Shown piece after piece: positions 27,830 through 37,960 of a DNA stretch of 64,000 bases. Each line of letters opens with the position of its first letter. The first letter of the stretch is position 1. Source of the DNA: Bdellovibrionales bacterium (GTDB taxonomy: Bacteria; Bdellovibrionota; Bdellovibrionia; Bdellovibrionales; Bdellovibrionaceae); contig JADJOV010000025.1 in assembly GCA_016713585.1 (NCBI GenBank), positions 169,949-233,948 of the forward strand. The letters are read 5' to 3'. The position numbers and the translations under genes were made by a program. Under the pieces are notes generated by a model that searched no databases, was not told where the DNA came from, and saw only the letters and a list, made by a program, of their open reading frames with translations.

Positions 27830-30800
27830 GGACCTCCTGTCGAAAAAGACTCTCACAAGTGCTCTGATTTCGGTCTTGTTGATTGGCATTTCAATCTACG
27901 CGTGGCTAGCCATTCCAGTAGAGGTTATGCCGAAAGATGGGGTTCCTCCATTTTTAATGGTTCGAGTGAATACTGCAACCCCTCAAGATCCACGGTTAGT
28001 CGAAGTTGGAATAGGGACTGCCGTGGAAGGAGCTCCCTCAAAACCGTCAGTCGCACTATTGGCATTTCTTCTTCCATTGATTCCTCTGGGGTTTCGACTT
28101 CTTTTGCGGTTCAAGCCGAAAACCAATCTTGACCTGGCGACAATTCAAATTGGCGAGGCGCTTGGGCCCCTGGATGATGCTGGACTGATCGATATCAATT
28201 CGGTGAATGTGATTCGACTAAATCCTGACGCTGTTGCAGTTATGAAACTCTCAGTTTCAAATCCACTTAACCAGAAAATAGATCTTAATGCGCTTCGAGA
28301 TGAACTTCGAATACAGTTTGAGTCGGTCAAGGGCGTCGCCAAAGTTGAAATTATCGCTATGGAAAACCCTTCCTATGAGCTGAGTGTGGATACGGGCCTT
28401 CTCAATAAAAACAAAATTTCCGCTTCTCACTTTGCCCAGCTGGTGAGGCCTCAGGTATTTTCGGAAAAAGTTGGATCTATTATTCAAAACGGAAATCTGT
28501 TTCCTGTGACTATGAAGAATCAGCCTATGTCACTTCAGTTTCTGTTGGACCACCCGCTCCGGTACGATACCCCCGTTTCAGTGTCGGCGCTTTCCACACT
28601 AAAAGTATATTCCCGGCACGAAAGTGAGGTCATTCATTTCAATGGCGACGACACCTTCTTCTTTGAGATCTTTCCAAAGGACAGCGCCAATCTACTGAAT
28701 CTAAATGAAAACATGCAGGACGCCCTTGAGAAAATTAGGGCGAGTCCTCGGGGGAGTCTACTCAAATTTGACACCATTTTTAACCAAACGGATGAGTTAA
28801 GATCCTCGATTGAGTAGGTTTTTGCGTCGCTGCTCCAAGCTATGATCATTACTTTTGCTATCGTTTTGTTGTTCTATAGAAAACTAAATCAAACTCTGAT
28901 CGTCAATTTGTCAATTCCATTGACCCTCTTAATCACTGTTCTCTTAATGTACCTGGGAAAGTCCACTTTGAATATTCTGACCTTGTCCGGTCTTATTCTA
29001 GGAATTGGAATGGTCGTCGACAATGCTGTGTTGGTTATTGATAGAATTGATGAACTGAATGAAAGAATTAAAACCAAATTAAATCTTCGTTCGAATGCTG
29101 GCCAGGCTGCCGCCGATGTCTCAACTGCCCTAGTGCTTTCTTCCTTAACGAACGCATTGATTTTTTTGCCCGTTGTTTTCATTGAAGGAAATGACAGCTT
29201 TATTGATCTTATTCGGGCATTTCAATTACCCATTTTGGGGTCTTTGGCAGCTTCACTTGTTGTGTCGCTTCTAATTCTTCCTTTGATTAAGATGAAGTGG
29301 AAAGGATCTAGTTCTGCAAAATCAGATGGAAGCCTGACCTTTTACTTGAATTTGATGAAGGGCTTATATCGTTGGCGAAAGCCGCTCTCGATTATATCTG
29401 TCTTTGCCTTTCTATTTGTTCTGGACCGAGTCTCAGAAATGGATTCTACCGATATCGATCCTCCTCGAGATCCCTACATTAATGTTTTCGTTAAATTCTC
29501 GAACGAGATCAAGACCGAAGAGCGAAAGAAGTTGTTCCTTCAGTGGGAAAAGGATTTCCTCAAAGAGAAGGGTGAAATTAATTTCAAGTTTGCCCTATCC
29601 GAATTTGATCCACGGAATTCGACTGGAACTTTGACATTCTATCCGAATAAAAGCGATGACTCAGATCATGCCTTGGATAATCTTAACAAGAATCTAAGAA
29701 AATTTGTAAACCCTCAAGTGAGCCAAATTGGGGTTCAAGTTGATGTTGGACAGCCGACCTTCCGTTTGAGTGCAGGCAGATCGAAGCTGGATTTCCTGGT
29801 CGAGGCCCCTAATCAAGCCTCTGGCGACAAGCTTGTCACTGAGCTAAGGAAATATCTCGAAAAGGAAAATGGCTTTGTGGACGTCGTTTTAGAGAGAGAT
29901 GATCGGGCTGAGAAGCAGGTGAATTTGTTTCCTAACTATGGCGCCCTAGGAACCTCAAAAATTAACTTGAGTGGCGTCCAACAGGCGATCGCACCCTATT
30001 TGAGCCAGTTGACTTTAGGACATTTTCTTAAAGGTGAAGAATCAGTAGAAGTTCGCTCTGTGATCCCTTCCCGCTTAGGAAGTTGGTCCTTAGAACAAAT
30101 TCTGGATCTCACGATTCCTGTGGAACGAGGCCAAGTTCGGGTTGGAGATGTCGTGAGTCCCAGTTTTGAGAATAGCTCACAAGGTATTCAACGAAAGGCA
30201 GGCAAGAGCCAAATCAGACTTTTTGTGTATCTCGAAAGCGCGACCCAGGATCTTGCAGCGATTAAATCTTCTTTTGCGAAGAAGATGGCGAAGTTTAGCT
30301 TTCCACTGGGAATGGGCTACGCTCAAGACGACAGCACCCAAAGAATCGAAGAAATGAAGCGCAAAACCAATTTCGTCATTCTGTTGAGTGTTTTTCTTAT
30401 ATATGTCGTGCTCGCAGCTATGTTTGAATCCCTTCTTTTGCCGATCGCAATTATTTTTTCCATCCCGATGGCCTTAGTTTTCGGAGCTGGGGGACTCTGG
30501 GCGCTTGGGCAATCGCTTGATGTTATGGCCCGCCTTGGATTGGTGATTCTGGTCGGCGTCGGCGTCAATAATGCCATTATGCTTATTGATATGATCATTG
30601 GCCTTCGCAACGAAGGACTTGCTCGGAAACAGGCCATTTTGGTGGGCTGTGCTAAACGTCTCCGGGCGGTTTTTATGCCCACTGCCATTCAAGTCATCAG
30701 TGTCCTTCCGGTTGCCCTCGGTAAATCCAAGCTCATGGGAATTCCTTATGCCAGTCTTGGAATTGTAATGATCAGCGGAATGATATTTTCTACAATTATT

Positions 30801-30887
30801 ACAATTGTCTTACTTCCCGTGCTCTATGAAGCCTGCGACACCCTCGACATGAAGATGAAAGGCACTGCCAGCAATAGACAGCACTAA
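27822..30887 (+). CDS. RND efflux pump, inner-membrane subunit 2 (in-frame TAG, compensated frameshift)
   Basis: About 1020 codons of AcrB-type pump. The frame is uninterrupted except for TAG at 28815-28817 inside RSSIE-TAG-VFASLLQAMIITFAIV, exactly where homologues run from the porter domain into TM2. The two halves read 27822-28817 and 28842-30887. Residues from ~28035 to ~28112 look non-homologous in this frame but read LKTVSRTIGISSSIDSSGV in another, so two opposite indels probably compensate. The rest is conserved (LILGIGMVVDNAVLVID; LVILVGVGVNNAIMLIDM). Together with the first pump it resembles heteromeric MdtBC-like systems; no TolC-like gene is adjacent. Confidence 0.8.
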
Positions 30888-30953
30888 TGCCATTGACTTG
30901 CCTGAACTCAAATTTGTCACAGTTTTGAGGAGTCTCCGTATTTCAATACTTCA

Positions 30954-30969
30954 ATACTTCAAAAAGTAT
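30954..30969. promoter_or_regulatory. Short inverted repeat upstream of the 31011 gene
   Basis: ATACTT-CAAA-AAGTAT, 6-bp arms, preceded by a direct copy of TCAATACT. Lies 41 bp before the start codon. Possible operator; too short to be sure. Confidence 0.3.
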
Positions 30970-31010
30970 GTTACCTTGGCCGCACTTATCCATAAAAACT
31001 GGAGAACAAC

Positions 31011-31445
31011 ATGAAGCTGTTTATCATCAGTCTTTTAACAATTTTGACGTCTTTTTCTCAGGCCGAGGACTCCGGTGATAAAAGTTGCCAAGTTGTTCTC
31101 GTTCGAGCGCAAAATGTAGTGACAGGTGGATGGGGCAATTACTACGAAGCTACTGTTGCAGTTTCAAAGGATTTGATTTCTAAACTTTCATCTGACTTTA
31201 AAGTTAAGCTTGTCCCACATATTGAAATGGCTCCTGTTGCGACTAGTGATACTAAGAACTATACCTTGTTTAGTTTTAAGTTCGAATACGGTGCCTATGT
31301 CATTTCTAGTTACCTCAACCTAATCGCTTTGGTGCAAGACGGAACAAATAGTATTTATGATAGTAACTTTGGCACTGGAATGGTTAGTTTAAATAAAGAC
31401 AATAATTGGATGTTCGTACAATCGAAATGTCCTTCTTTAAATTAG
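31011..31445 (+). CDS. Small exported protein, unknown
   Basis: 144 residues; signal peptide FIISLLTILTSFSQAE, CTGGAGAAC before the ATG. Mature protein has two Cys (KSCQVVL and SKCPSL) near its ends, which could be disulfide-bonded, and beta-rich YYEATVAVSKDLI, FKFEYGAYVISSYLNL segments. No family recognised. It is the last gene of the ordinary chromosomal stretch. Confidence 0.7.
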   Translation: MKLFIISLLTILTSFSQAEDSGDKSCQVVLVRAQNVVTGGWGNYYEATVAVSKDLISKLSSDFKVKLVPHIEMAPVATSDTKNYTLFSFKFEYGAYVISSYLNLIALVQDGTNSIYDSNFGTGMVSLNKDNNWMFVQSKCPSLN

Positions 31446-31890
31446 AGCTTTCATTTGGCTTTCTAGAAAAATCCCTGAAAAATTCATCATGGCGGCCTTT
31501 GAATAGAAGGCGCTGAAGCTTTTAGAGCGGCGCGGACAACAGGATTTCGAAGACGCGCATTATTTTGTTCATTGGGCAGGTGTATCGAAACTGATTCGAT
31601 CGCTTTTTTCCTGACCCTCCAAAACACAGGTAAATCTTTTCTGCTGGAGGTTGGCTTTCATTTAACTTTGGCCAATTTGGTTGGATTTTTGATGATGCTT
31701 TTTAGATTAATGGACTGTTTATGAGATTTTATATGACTGGGACAACCTTGTTCATTTTAGACCTCCTCATATCTGGTTTAATTCAGATATAGGTAAAGTT
31801 TGACGCAATTTGATTTGGCCGTCCGCTCAAAATAAAAATGCTCACCGTAGTGGTGCGCATGGCTGTATTTTATTAAATAGTTAGACTAGC
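31446..31890. other. Gene-free stretch
   Basis: No convincing gene. A plus-strand frame from ~31500 to 31724 is open and ends in hydrophobic LANLVGFLMMLFRLM, but has no start or family match. The 15-mer CACAGGTAAATCTTT (near 31625) recurs near 39459, close to an IS91-like end, hinting at old mobile debris. Confidence 0.4.
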
Positions 31891-32199
31891 TTATTTTTTT
31901 AGATCTTTTTTATTGAGCTGTCGATGGCCTTCAAAAACTGTGATGATTTCAATTGATGATTTTTTGATTCGATAAACCAGTCGGTAGTTATCGATCAGAA
32001 GTTCTCTTAATTTTTCTTGTTTGAATTCGGGAACGATTCGTCCACGAGTTGGTAGGCTTACTAGGCTTTCGCCTGAATTAAAAAGTTCGAGTATCCAAGA
32101 TTCAGCTCGATCAGATGAGTCTTCAGAAATGTATTCTTTGATAGCCAATAAATCTTCAATGGCATTTTCTGTCCAAAGGACTTTAAAATCCTTGCTCAT
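31891..32199 (-). CDS. parE: ParE/RelE-type toxin
   Basis: 102 residues. FKVLWTENAIEDLLAIKEYI, TRGRIVPEF, LRELLIDNYRLVYRI and ITVFEGHRQL match the ParE branch of the RelE/ParE superfamily. Probably a gyrase-directed or ribosome-dependent growth inhibitor held in check by the adjacent antitoxin. Starts one base after the antitoxin stop codon, the normal antitoxin-first order on the minus strand. Confidence 0.9.
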   Translation of the reverse strand: MSKDFKVLWTENAIEDLLAIKEYISEDSSDRAESWILELFNSGESLVSLPTRGRIVPEFKQEKLRELLIDNYRLVYRIKKSSIEIITVFEGHRQLNKKDLKK

Positions 32200-32200
32200 T

Positions 32201-32482
32201 TTATTTCTTTAAACCCAAACGAGATTTAGCTTGAGCAGATGTTAAAACCTTTCCATCGTCTGCGTCTTTAATTCCACGATTCACAGCGGCCATGAATCGA
32301 ACTGATTCTTGTTCTTGAATTCGGTCAAATTCCGCAGGCGATAAAAGCACTCCCGCTGGCTTTCCATTTTGAGTGATCAAGACAGGCTGAGATGAATCGC
32401 CAATTTGTTTTAAAATAGTCGCCGCCGAATTTTTAAATTCAGCAAGGGTGATAATGTCCTTTGAAATTTTAAGAGCTTTCAT
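32201..32482 (-). CDS. Phd/YefM-type antitoxin
   Basis: 93 residues. IITLAEFKNSAATILKQI and PVLITQNGKPAGVLLSPAEFD are the Phd/YefM DNA-binding domain. The C-terminal half (NRGIKDADDGKVLTSAQAKSRLG) is the toxin-binding tail. GGAGG precedes the ATG. Expected to bind its own promoter and neutralise ParE. Confidence 0.9.
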   Translation of the reverse strand: MKALKISKDIITLAEFKNSAATILKQIGDSSQPVLITQNGKPAGVLLSPAEFDRIQEQESVRFMAAVNRGIKDADDGKVLTSAQAKSRLGLKK

Positions 32483-32560
32483 AAATCCTCCGTATAAAGT
32501 CCATTATAGGTCTTTTTAAGGACTTTTAAAAGATATTTTTAGAGACTTATAGGGCTTCGA
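32483..32560 (-). promoter_or_regulatory. Promoter/operator of the toxin-antitoxin operon
   Basis: On the minus strand a perfect -10 TATAAT (32503-32508) lies 20 bp before the antitoxin ATG. AAAGTCC and GGACTTT form 7-bp inverted arms that bracket the -10 region. This suits autorepression by Phd; motif-based. Confidence 0.5.
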
Positions 32561-32731
32561 TAGCGATCAAGCTGAGTTATATAGGATTTGAAGGCAAAAA
32601 CTCAACAGTGGGGCGATTAGGAGGCAGGGGGATCGGGTAGACCCAGCCATTACTGACTGGGTCCCACCACAGGTAGGGTCGAAAGCTGGCGCGGTGATGT
32701 TGCCATCCCGTTTCCAGCTCCCGCCTCGTCA

Positions 32732-32763
32732 AACGTAGCGTGCGGATTTCCCGCACTACGCTT
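32732..32763 (-). ncRNA. Domain V-like hairpin of the inner intron
   Basis: Minus-strand AGCGTAGTGCGG-GAAA-TCCGCACGCTACGTT: long stem with GAAA-type loop and a small bulge, about 60 nt before the intron 3' end, the position of domain V. Confidence 0.65.
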
Positions 32764-32815
32764 TCCTAATAACTTTGTTTCACAGGTTATGTGACCTATT
32801 GATCTGGCAGCGCTT

Positions 32816-34165
32816 TCAGGATGCATAATACCTTACCTTGTAATCGTTAAATAAACGCAGGTTCGTGTATATCCATTCTCTACTCCACCTGTCCCAGCCA
32901 AATCCTCGTAACTTTCGCGATCGCATCATATGACGCCTTATTTTCTTTTCCACCCAATCCTTGATATAGCTGAAGCAGCGACTTGCGGACCCAATCCTGA
33001 AGTAATTGACCCATCCTCGCAAGATTGGATTGATCAGGTAAATCACCCGATCAATCGGTTGCGAGTTGTGGCGGCGAATGACTTCTTTGATCTTCTGAAG
33101 AAGATTAGTTCGCGCTTTAAGTGATGGAGTCTTTAATATTCCCCACTTTCCAGATCGCGTCCGTACTCTTCGATAATCAAAACTCAAAAACCTAAAGGTG
33201 TCACCCTTTTCAAGGTCAATTATTTTTGATTTTTCTCGATTCACTTCGACTCCGAGCTTAGCAAACTCCTCGAGGAGTCGTTGGCAAACCTGGCGAACTA
33301 AGTGAGTCCACTTTCTGAAGCCATCGACGAGAACAACAAGATCATCAGCAAATCGTGCGTATTCCAGATAGGTGTATTTCCCGTGGCGCGTGCTCTCTTT
33401 CGCACGTTCCAGCATTTTATCGACCTCATTGAGGTATATATTACTGAGCAACGGGGAGATCACTCCGCCCTGAGGAACGCCCTTCTTTGCGCCCGCTTTC
33501 AAAATCAGTTTCAGCAGATGAAGAACTTTGTTATCGTCGATCCTCGCTGCAACTTTATTTAAAAGGATTTCATGTCGTACGTTATCAAAGTACGCCGTTA
33601 AGTCAATGTCGATGACTCTTGTTTTGTGTGCAATCGCCGCTGTGGCAACACGTTCCACTGCCGCAAGTTGCGTTCGCTTTGGGCGGTATCCGTAGGATCC
33701 ATCTTGGAAATCAGCATCAAATATTGGCTCCAAAATTAACTTCAATGCTCCTTGAACCACTCGATCCCGAATGGTTGGTATCCCAAGAACGCGGACTTTA
33801 CCGTTAGCTTTTGGGATCTCCCTCTTTCTATTCCGAAGTGGCAAGTAGCTCTCATTCTGAAGTTCCTTTTGGATTTGTATTAAAAACTGCTCTCGCCCTA
33901 AACCTTCGATCACCTCGAACGTGACACCGTCGATGCCTGGTGCACCGTTATTCTTTTTCGCCATTCGATAAGCTTCCTCGAGCGTTTCAGTTTTGCAGAC
34001 GTGAACGTACAATCCCCAAAATTTACGGGTTTTCTCGGCCTTCGCCGTGAGATATATCTTCCTTCGCAGGTCCTGCAAATTAATAGACGTCTTTTTCATC
34101 TCGTCCTTGCCTCCCAGTGTCGTTAGAAGATTGTTATTAGCAGGGTCACTTCGCTCTACAGACAT
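32816..34165 (-). CDS. ltrA: Group II intron reverse transcriptase/maturase (inner intron)
   Basis: 449 residues, intact. RT motifs: NNGAPGIDGVT, GYRPKRTQ, IDIDLTAYFDNVRH, GVPQGGVISPLLSNIYLNEVD and catalytic ARFADDLVVL. Then domain X/maturase (LRGWVNYFRIGSASRCFSYI). No HNH endonuclease follows; the protein ends after a short basic tail. This supports a group IIC-type element. The start has GGAG just upstream. With intact RNA ends and ORF, this intron is the most likely still active element in the window. Confidence 0.9.
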   Translation of the reverse strand: MSVERSDPANNNLLTTLGGKDEMKKTSINLQDLRRKIYLTAKAEKTRKFWGLYVHVCKTETLEEAYRMAKKNNGAPGIDGVTFEVIEGLGREQFLIQIQKELQNESYLPLRNRKREIPKANGKVRVLGIPTIRDRVVQGALKLILEPIFDADFQDGSYGYRPKRTQLAAVERVATAAIAHKTRVIDIDLTAYFDNVRHEILLNKVAARIDDNKVLHLLKLILKAGAKKGVPQGGVISPLLSNIYLNEVDKMLERAKESTRHGKYTYLEYARFADDLVVLVDGFRKWTHLVRQVCQRLLEEFAKLGVEVNREKSKIIDLEKGDTFRFLSFDYRRVRTRSGKWGILKTPSLKARTNLLQKIKEVIRRHNSQPIDRVIYLINPILRGWVNYFRIGSASRCFSYIKDWVEKKIRRHMMRSRKLRGFGWDRWSREWIYTNLRLFNDYKVRYYAS

Positions 34166-34619
34166 TACTCCGTTTCCTCGCTACCTTTGACCCATCCGAC
34201 ACCCTCTCACCATTCAGCTCACTTCCTGTTTTCAGTTATAGAGCTTACCTTGCTTCCGCTGATTTCTCAGCCGGGATAAGGAGGGCTTCTCCAGTTTCTT
34301 TGCGCGTCCTTTGTCACCATGCTGTTGCTTCCACCCCGCCAGAGTCCACGAACTCATTTGACCAGTATCATTCGTGTATGCTGCCTTCATCACTACGGTT
34401 GCTGACTCGGCCTCTGGGGCAACGCACTTTCGGGGCCACTTCCGCATTCACTTTCGTTACGGCCTGGCAACTCGCGACCACCCATTCGGGTGTGTCATTT
34501 CGATGAGGCTTTAAGGGCTCACTTTCATTCCTCCTTACTCATCTAGCTACGAGGTTTCTAGTCTTTTACCTCGGCGGGATCCATTTCCCGCTGAACGCGC
34601 CAGCCTTTGCTGGACGCAC

Positions 34620-34652
34620 AACCGTGCTGGCAGATTTCCCCGCACACGGCTC
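34620..34652 (-). ncRNA. Domain V of the older intron, cut one base before its end
   Basis: Minus strand GAGCCGTGTGCGG..GCCAGCACGGTT. It matches the domain V at 40519-40552 except for one extra G. The final C of the hairpin lies on the far side of the inner intron, at 32672. Confidence 0.8.
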
Positions 34653-34669
34653 TTCATAAAAGAGGATAT

Positions 34670-35339
34670 TTACAACCTGGCGAATGTGCTTAAATCTTGG
34701 TACTGGATCTTGATTTTAGGAAACACCAGTGGGTGTTTGTCTAAAATTTCTTGGCACTTGTCCCAAGTGACTCGGCCGTTTTGACTTCGTCGAGTGAGAC
34801 TGTGCCTCCAATCCCAGCGAACTTGCTGAGAGAACGAGTGGAGTTTCTGTCCATTACCGGCAATCCCATAGTAGTTAAAGTGACCCCTCAAACTAGAGTT
34901 GAGGATCTGAACTTGTTCTGCGATGGGGCGGTGTTGAATTTGTGAAATCTTGGCCTTGATCGCTGCTTTCGCACGACCATATCGCAAAGAATCCGTTACA
35001 AATACAGTCTTGCCGCCTGTTCCACTTCGATTCTTGGCTCGGTAAATTGTAAATCCAAGAAACGTCATTCGTCGACGCTTATGAGTTTCAGACTGACTCT
35101 GTAACCCAAGGTGCGTTTGATGAGTCTTCTTTTCAGAGATGCTCAGGCCAAACTGCGCAAGCCTTGCCATGAGCAAGGTTTGCATTGTTGTGACATCGGC
35201 GGCCTTATTGAAGAACAGAGCAAAGTCGTCTGCATAACGCACCAGATTTGCTCGTCCATTAAACTGTTGTTTAATTTTCTTCTCAAACCATAGGTCCAGC
35301 ACATAATGAAGGTAGATATTCGCAAGCAAGGGGAGAAAC
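34670..35339 (-). pseudogene. Older intron RT, C-terminal part
   Basis: Continues the RT from the QGG-SP motif: SPLLANIYLHYVLDLWF, VRYADDFALFF (catalytic YADD), MTFLGFTIYRA, and maturase-like LRGHFNYYGIAGN. It ends STFARL-stop about 20 bp before domain V. An open frame starts at 35329; the preceding SP codons need one C fewer in the C4 run near 35330. Separated from its N-terminal part by the serine-recombinase element. Confidence 0.85.
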
Positions 35340-35494
35340 TACTCCCCTAAACACAATGGACAACTTTTCGTTGTCAATCAAGCTATCCTTTGGTAATCAC
35401 AGGCTTTATTCCAACGGGCGCAAGTACGCCAATTGCAGTTGGCAGCCGCCGTCCATGAATGGACCAGCGCCTTGTTCACACAAGGAAGTTCAGC

Positions 35495-35704
35495 ATGTCA
35501 AAAACATTAAAGAGGCTATGGACGGTTCGTATCGAAGGCCTCTACAAAAGCGATCGAGACGAAAGACTCACCAAAGCATTCGAAATCATTCTCCCAGAAA
35601 TTCAAAGAACAACACAAAAATCAGAGGTAAAAACCCATGAACAAAACCACAGCGATCTACGCCAGGGTCTCAAGCGACAAGCAAGCCCAAGAAGGAACTA
35701 TTGA
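35495..35704 (+). CDS. Small protein upstream of the serine recombinase
   Basis: About 69 residues from ATG 35495 (AAGGAAG upstream): SKTLKRLWTVRIEGLYKSD..KAFEIILPEI. Basic, helical. It overlaps the recombinase start in another frame, so its C-terminus may be shifted by an indel. Probably an accessory of the element; unknown family. Confidence 0.5.
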   Translation: MSKTLKRLWTVRIEGLYKSDRDERLTKAFEIILPEIQRTTQKSEVKTHEQNHSDLRQGLKRQASPRRNY

Positions 35705-37242
35705 ATCACAAATTTCAAGTCTTCGAGAACATTGTGTCAGTCAAGGATACCAGATTGAAGAAGATCTTGTTTTTACTGACAATGGCGTCAGTGGCACAAC
35801 TCTTGTGCGCCCAGGGCTTGATGCTCTCAGAGACAAGGCCGTTGCCGGTGAAGTCAATCAGATTTTAATTCTATGTCCAGATCGCTTAGCCAGAAAGTAT
35901 GCTCACCAATTGATTCTGGTAGAAGAGTTTAAAAAACTGGGTGTTGAGATTAACTTTGCAAACCGAACAATTTCAACTTCACCCGAAGATCAGTTACTTT
36001 TTCAAATTCAAGGAGTTATATCCGAATTTGAGAGAGAAAAATAATCGAGCGAAGTCGTCGAGGTAAACTTTATAAAGCCAAAGCTGGCAAAGTTCCAGTT
36101 TTATCTGGCGCGCCTTATGGGTATGTCTATATCTCTGCTACCGAATCCGAAGAGTGTCGTTACGAAATTCATCCTGAAGAGGCAACCGTCGTCAAAAGAA
36201 TTTTTCATCGCTATATTTATGATCGAAAAAGCATTGGGGCAATTGCTAGAGAACTCACGACAGAAGGCATTCCCAGTCGACACAATGTGGGTCACTGGGA
36301 GCGTTCAGTGATTTGGCTCATGTTGAAAAATCCTGCCTACTGCGGAAGGCAGCCTATCGAAAGACTCAAGTTGTCGAAAGGCTCAGGCCCACTAAATTAG
36401 CTCGGGACAATGGCTTCTATCCAAAGAAACCAAAATCAAGTACTCGGGATCGTGACCCGAAAGACTGGATCATTATTGCTGTTCCCCAGATAGTCAGTGA
36501 GGAGGATTTTGAAAAGCAAAAGCGCAGCTTCAAGAAAATAAAAAGTTATCGCCGCGAAATAATAAACGTTATGAGTACCTCCTAAGCGGTCTTCTTCGTT
36601 GCAAAGAATGCGGCTATTCAATCTATGGTAAGCCCGCTTCAAACTCCAAATACAAAAGGCTCTATTACCGCTGCATGGGTCAAGACGGCCACAGATGGTC
36701 CACAGGACGCGTTTGTTCATCTCATCCAGTTAGAGTTGAGGTTTTAGATGAGCTTGTCTGGCAGCAAGTCCAAACCCTCATTGAACAACCCGAAATCGTC
36801 GTTAAAGAATATACTCGGCGAATGGACGCTAAGAAAAAAAGAAGACTCAAATTATGAAACACTTCTTAGCAAGAAGAAAAAGAAATCCGCATGCAAGAGC
36901 AGCAAAAGGAAAGATTGCTTGATCTTTACCAAGTCGGCACGTTAAATTTAGCTGAAGTCGAAGAGCGGTTGAAAACTCTTCGATTGCGAATTACAAAACT
37001 GAATAACGAATGTGCCCTTTTGAATCAAGAGGAAAACAAAAGCAACAGTGTCTGCAGCTTGTTGAACAGTTCGAGGATTTTAAGAAAAGATGAATTTAAA
37101 CCTACCAAATTTGAAGTTCGAAGAAAAAGAGCAACTTGTTCATCTTTTGGTCAGAGAGGTCGTTGTTGATGTCAAAAATCAAGATGTTAACGTTAAACAC
37201 GTGGTGCCGGTTCAGAAAAATGTTCCATTGTGTTTAGGGAGT
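35637..37242 (+). pseudogene. Large serine recombinase, several frameshifts
   Basis: Resolvase catalytic domain (AIYARVSSDKQAQEG with the nucleophilic Ser; DNGVSGTTLVRPGL; CPDRLARKYAHQLIL) reads cleanly to 36044. It then continues in other frames as ERSRRGKLYKAKAGKVP, GAPYGY, the Recombinase domain (IARELTTEGIPSRHNVGHW), a zinc ribbon (LLRCKECGYSIYG..YYRCMG) and a coiled-coil tail. At least four one-base shifts break it (near 36040, 36345, 36560 and 36855). The overall order and ~530-residue length match integrase-type large serine recombinases. Confidence 0.8.
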
Positions 37243-37960
37243 AACCGAACCTCCTTGCGGAGTTCCTTTTTCCTCGCCAACCTGCAAATATCCATTTTCC
37301 ATGACACCGGCACTCAGCCACGCCTCTATCAGTTTGAGCACTCGCTCGTCTCCGATCCGAAGTCTCAAGAATTTCTTAATCCATTCATGGCTTAAGCTTC
37401 CAAAGAAATCCTGAATATCCACCTCGAGAACATATTCAGCCTTCCTGCGGTAGAGAATCTCATTGATCGTGGCTAGGGCATGATGGCAGCTTAATCCTGG
37501 CCGAAATCGAAGGACGACTTGAGGAAGTCCTGTTCGTAAATCTCGTTCAGAATTCTGCTCATCGCTGCTTGAATAGCCCGGTCAATGACCGCAGGGATAC
37601 CAAGAGGACGCTTCTTTCCGTCAGCCTTTGGGATATACACCCTTCTCACAGCTGGTGCTTCGTAGCGACCTCATGGATTTGCCTCAGGATTGGCGGAAGA
37701 AGCCAAGAGAGATTCTCTCTGGCTTGTTCGACCGTCATACCATCTATGCCGACGGCACTGGATTTTGGAATCTTATATAAACACTCCTCAACCAGCTCGT
37801 AGGTCAAATGATGAAGCAAACTGCTAAATTGCTCTTTTGGATACTTCCTGGCTCTTGCTGCAATAGCTGCTCGCCGAGAGACCGGGTCTTGTTTAAATCC
37901 GACACCGTGTTCGGATGTATTCCCCACCTCAGAGTGTAGCCCCTGTTTCTTCACTTGCAA
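37243..37960 (-). pseudogene. Older intron RT, N-terminal part
   Basis: From 37960: the N-terminal LHHLTYELVEECLYKIPKSSAVGIDGMTVEQA, then in shifted frames RVYIPKADGKKRPLGIPAVIDRAIQAAM and FRPGLSCHHALATINEIL, and finally DIQDFFGSLSHEWIKKFL..GTPQGGSV up to the element end. At least two small indels (near 37660 and 37495). It joins the part at 34670-35339 to make one group II intron RT. Confidence 0.8.

Larger units (their letters stand above)
32673..34619 (-). mobile_element. Intact group IIC-like intron inserted in another intron's domain V
   Basis: Minus strand, 1,947 nt. It starts GTGCGTCCAGC at 34619 and ends ..CCCTAC at 32673. Left flank CACGGTT and right flank CTGTGGTGGGA join exactly to the sequence seen uninterrupted at 40545-40563, so both boundaries are certain. 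The ORF lacks an endonuclease domain and the insertion follows a hairpin, both group IIC habits. Its own domain V-like hairpin is at 32732-32763. Confidence 0.85.
35340..37242 (+). mobile_element. Serine-recombinase element inside the intron RT gene
   Basis: 1,903 bp. Ends are imperfect inverted repeats: TACTCCCCTAAACACAATGG on the left, and the complement of ACTCCCTAAACACAATGG on the right. The trinucleotide AAC flanks both sides (35337-35339, 37243-37245). Excision restores the RT sequence GGSVSPLLANIY. It carries a small ORF and a large serine recombinase whose 3' codons (VPLCLGS) run into the right repeat. Confidence 0.75.

Noticed and set aside
28815..28817. Amber readthrough or recoding in RND subunit 2
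   Set aside because: Single TAG in a region with other errors, no recoding signals seen; mutation or base error is simpler.
31500..31724. Open frame after the toxin-antitoxin side gap
   Set aside because: No start codon context, no family resemblance, and low-complexity hydrophobic end.
37234..37422. Short RT-like ORF as a separate gene
   Set aside because: It is the middle of the older intron RT cut by the serine-recombinase element.
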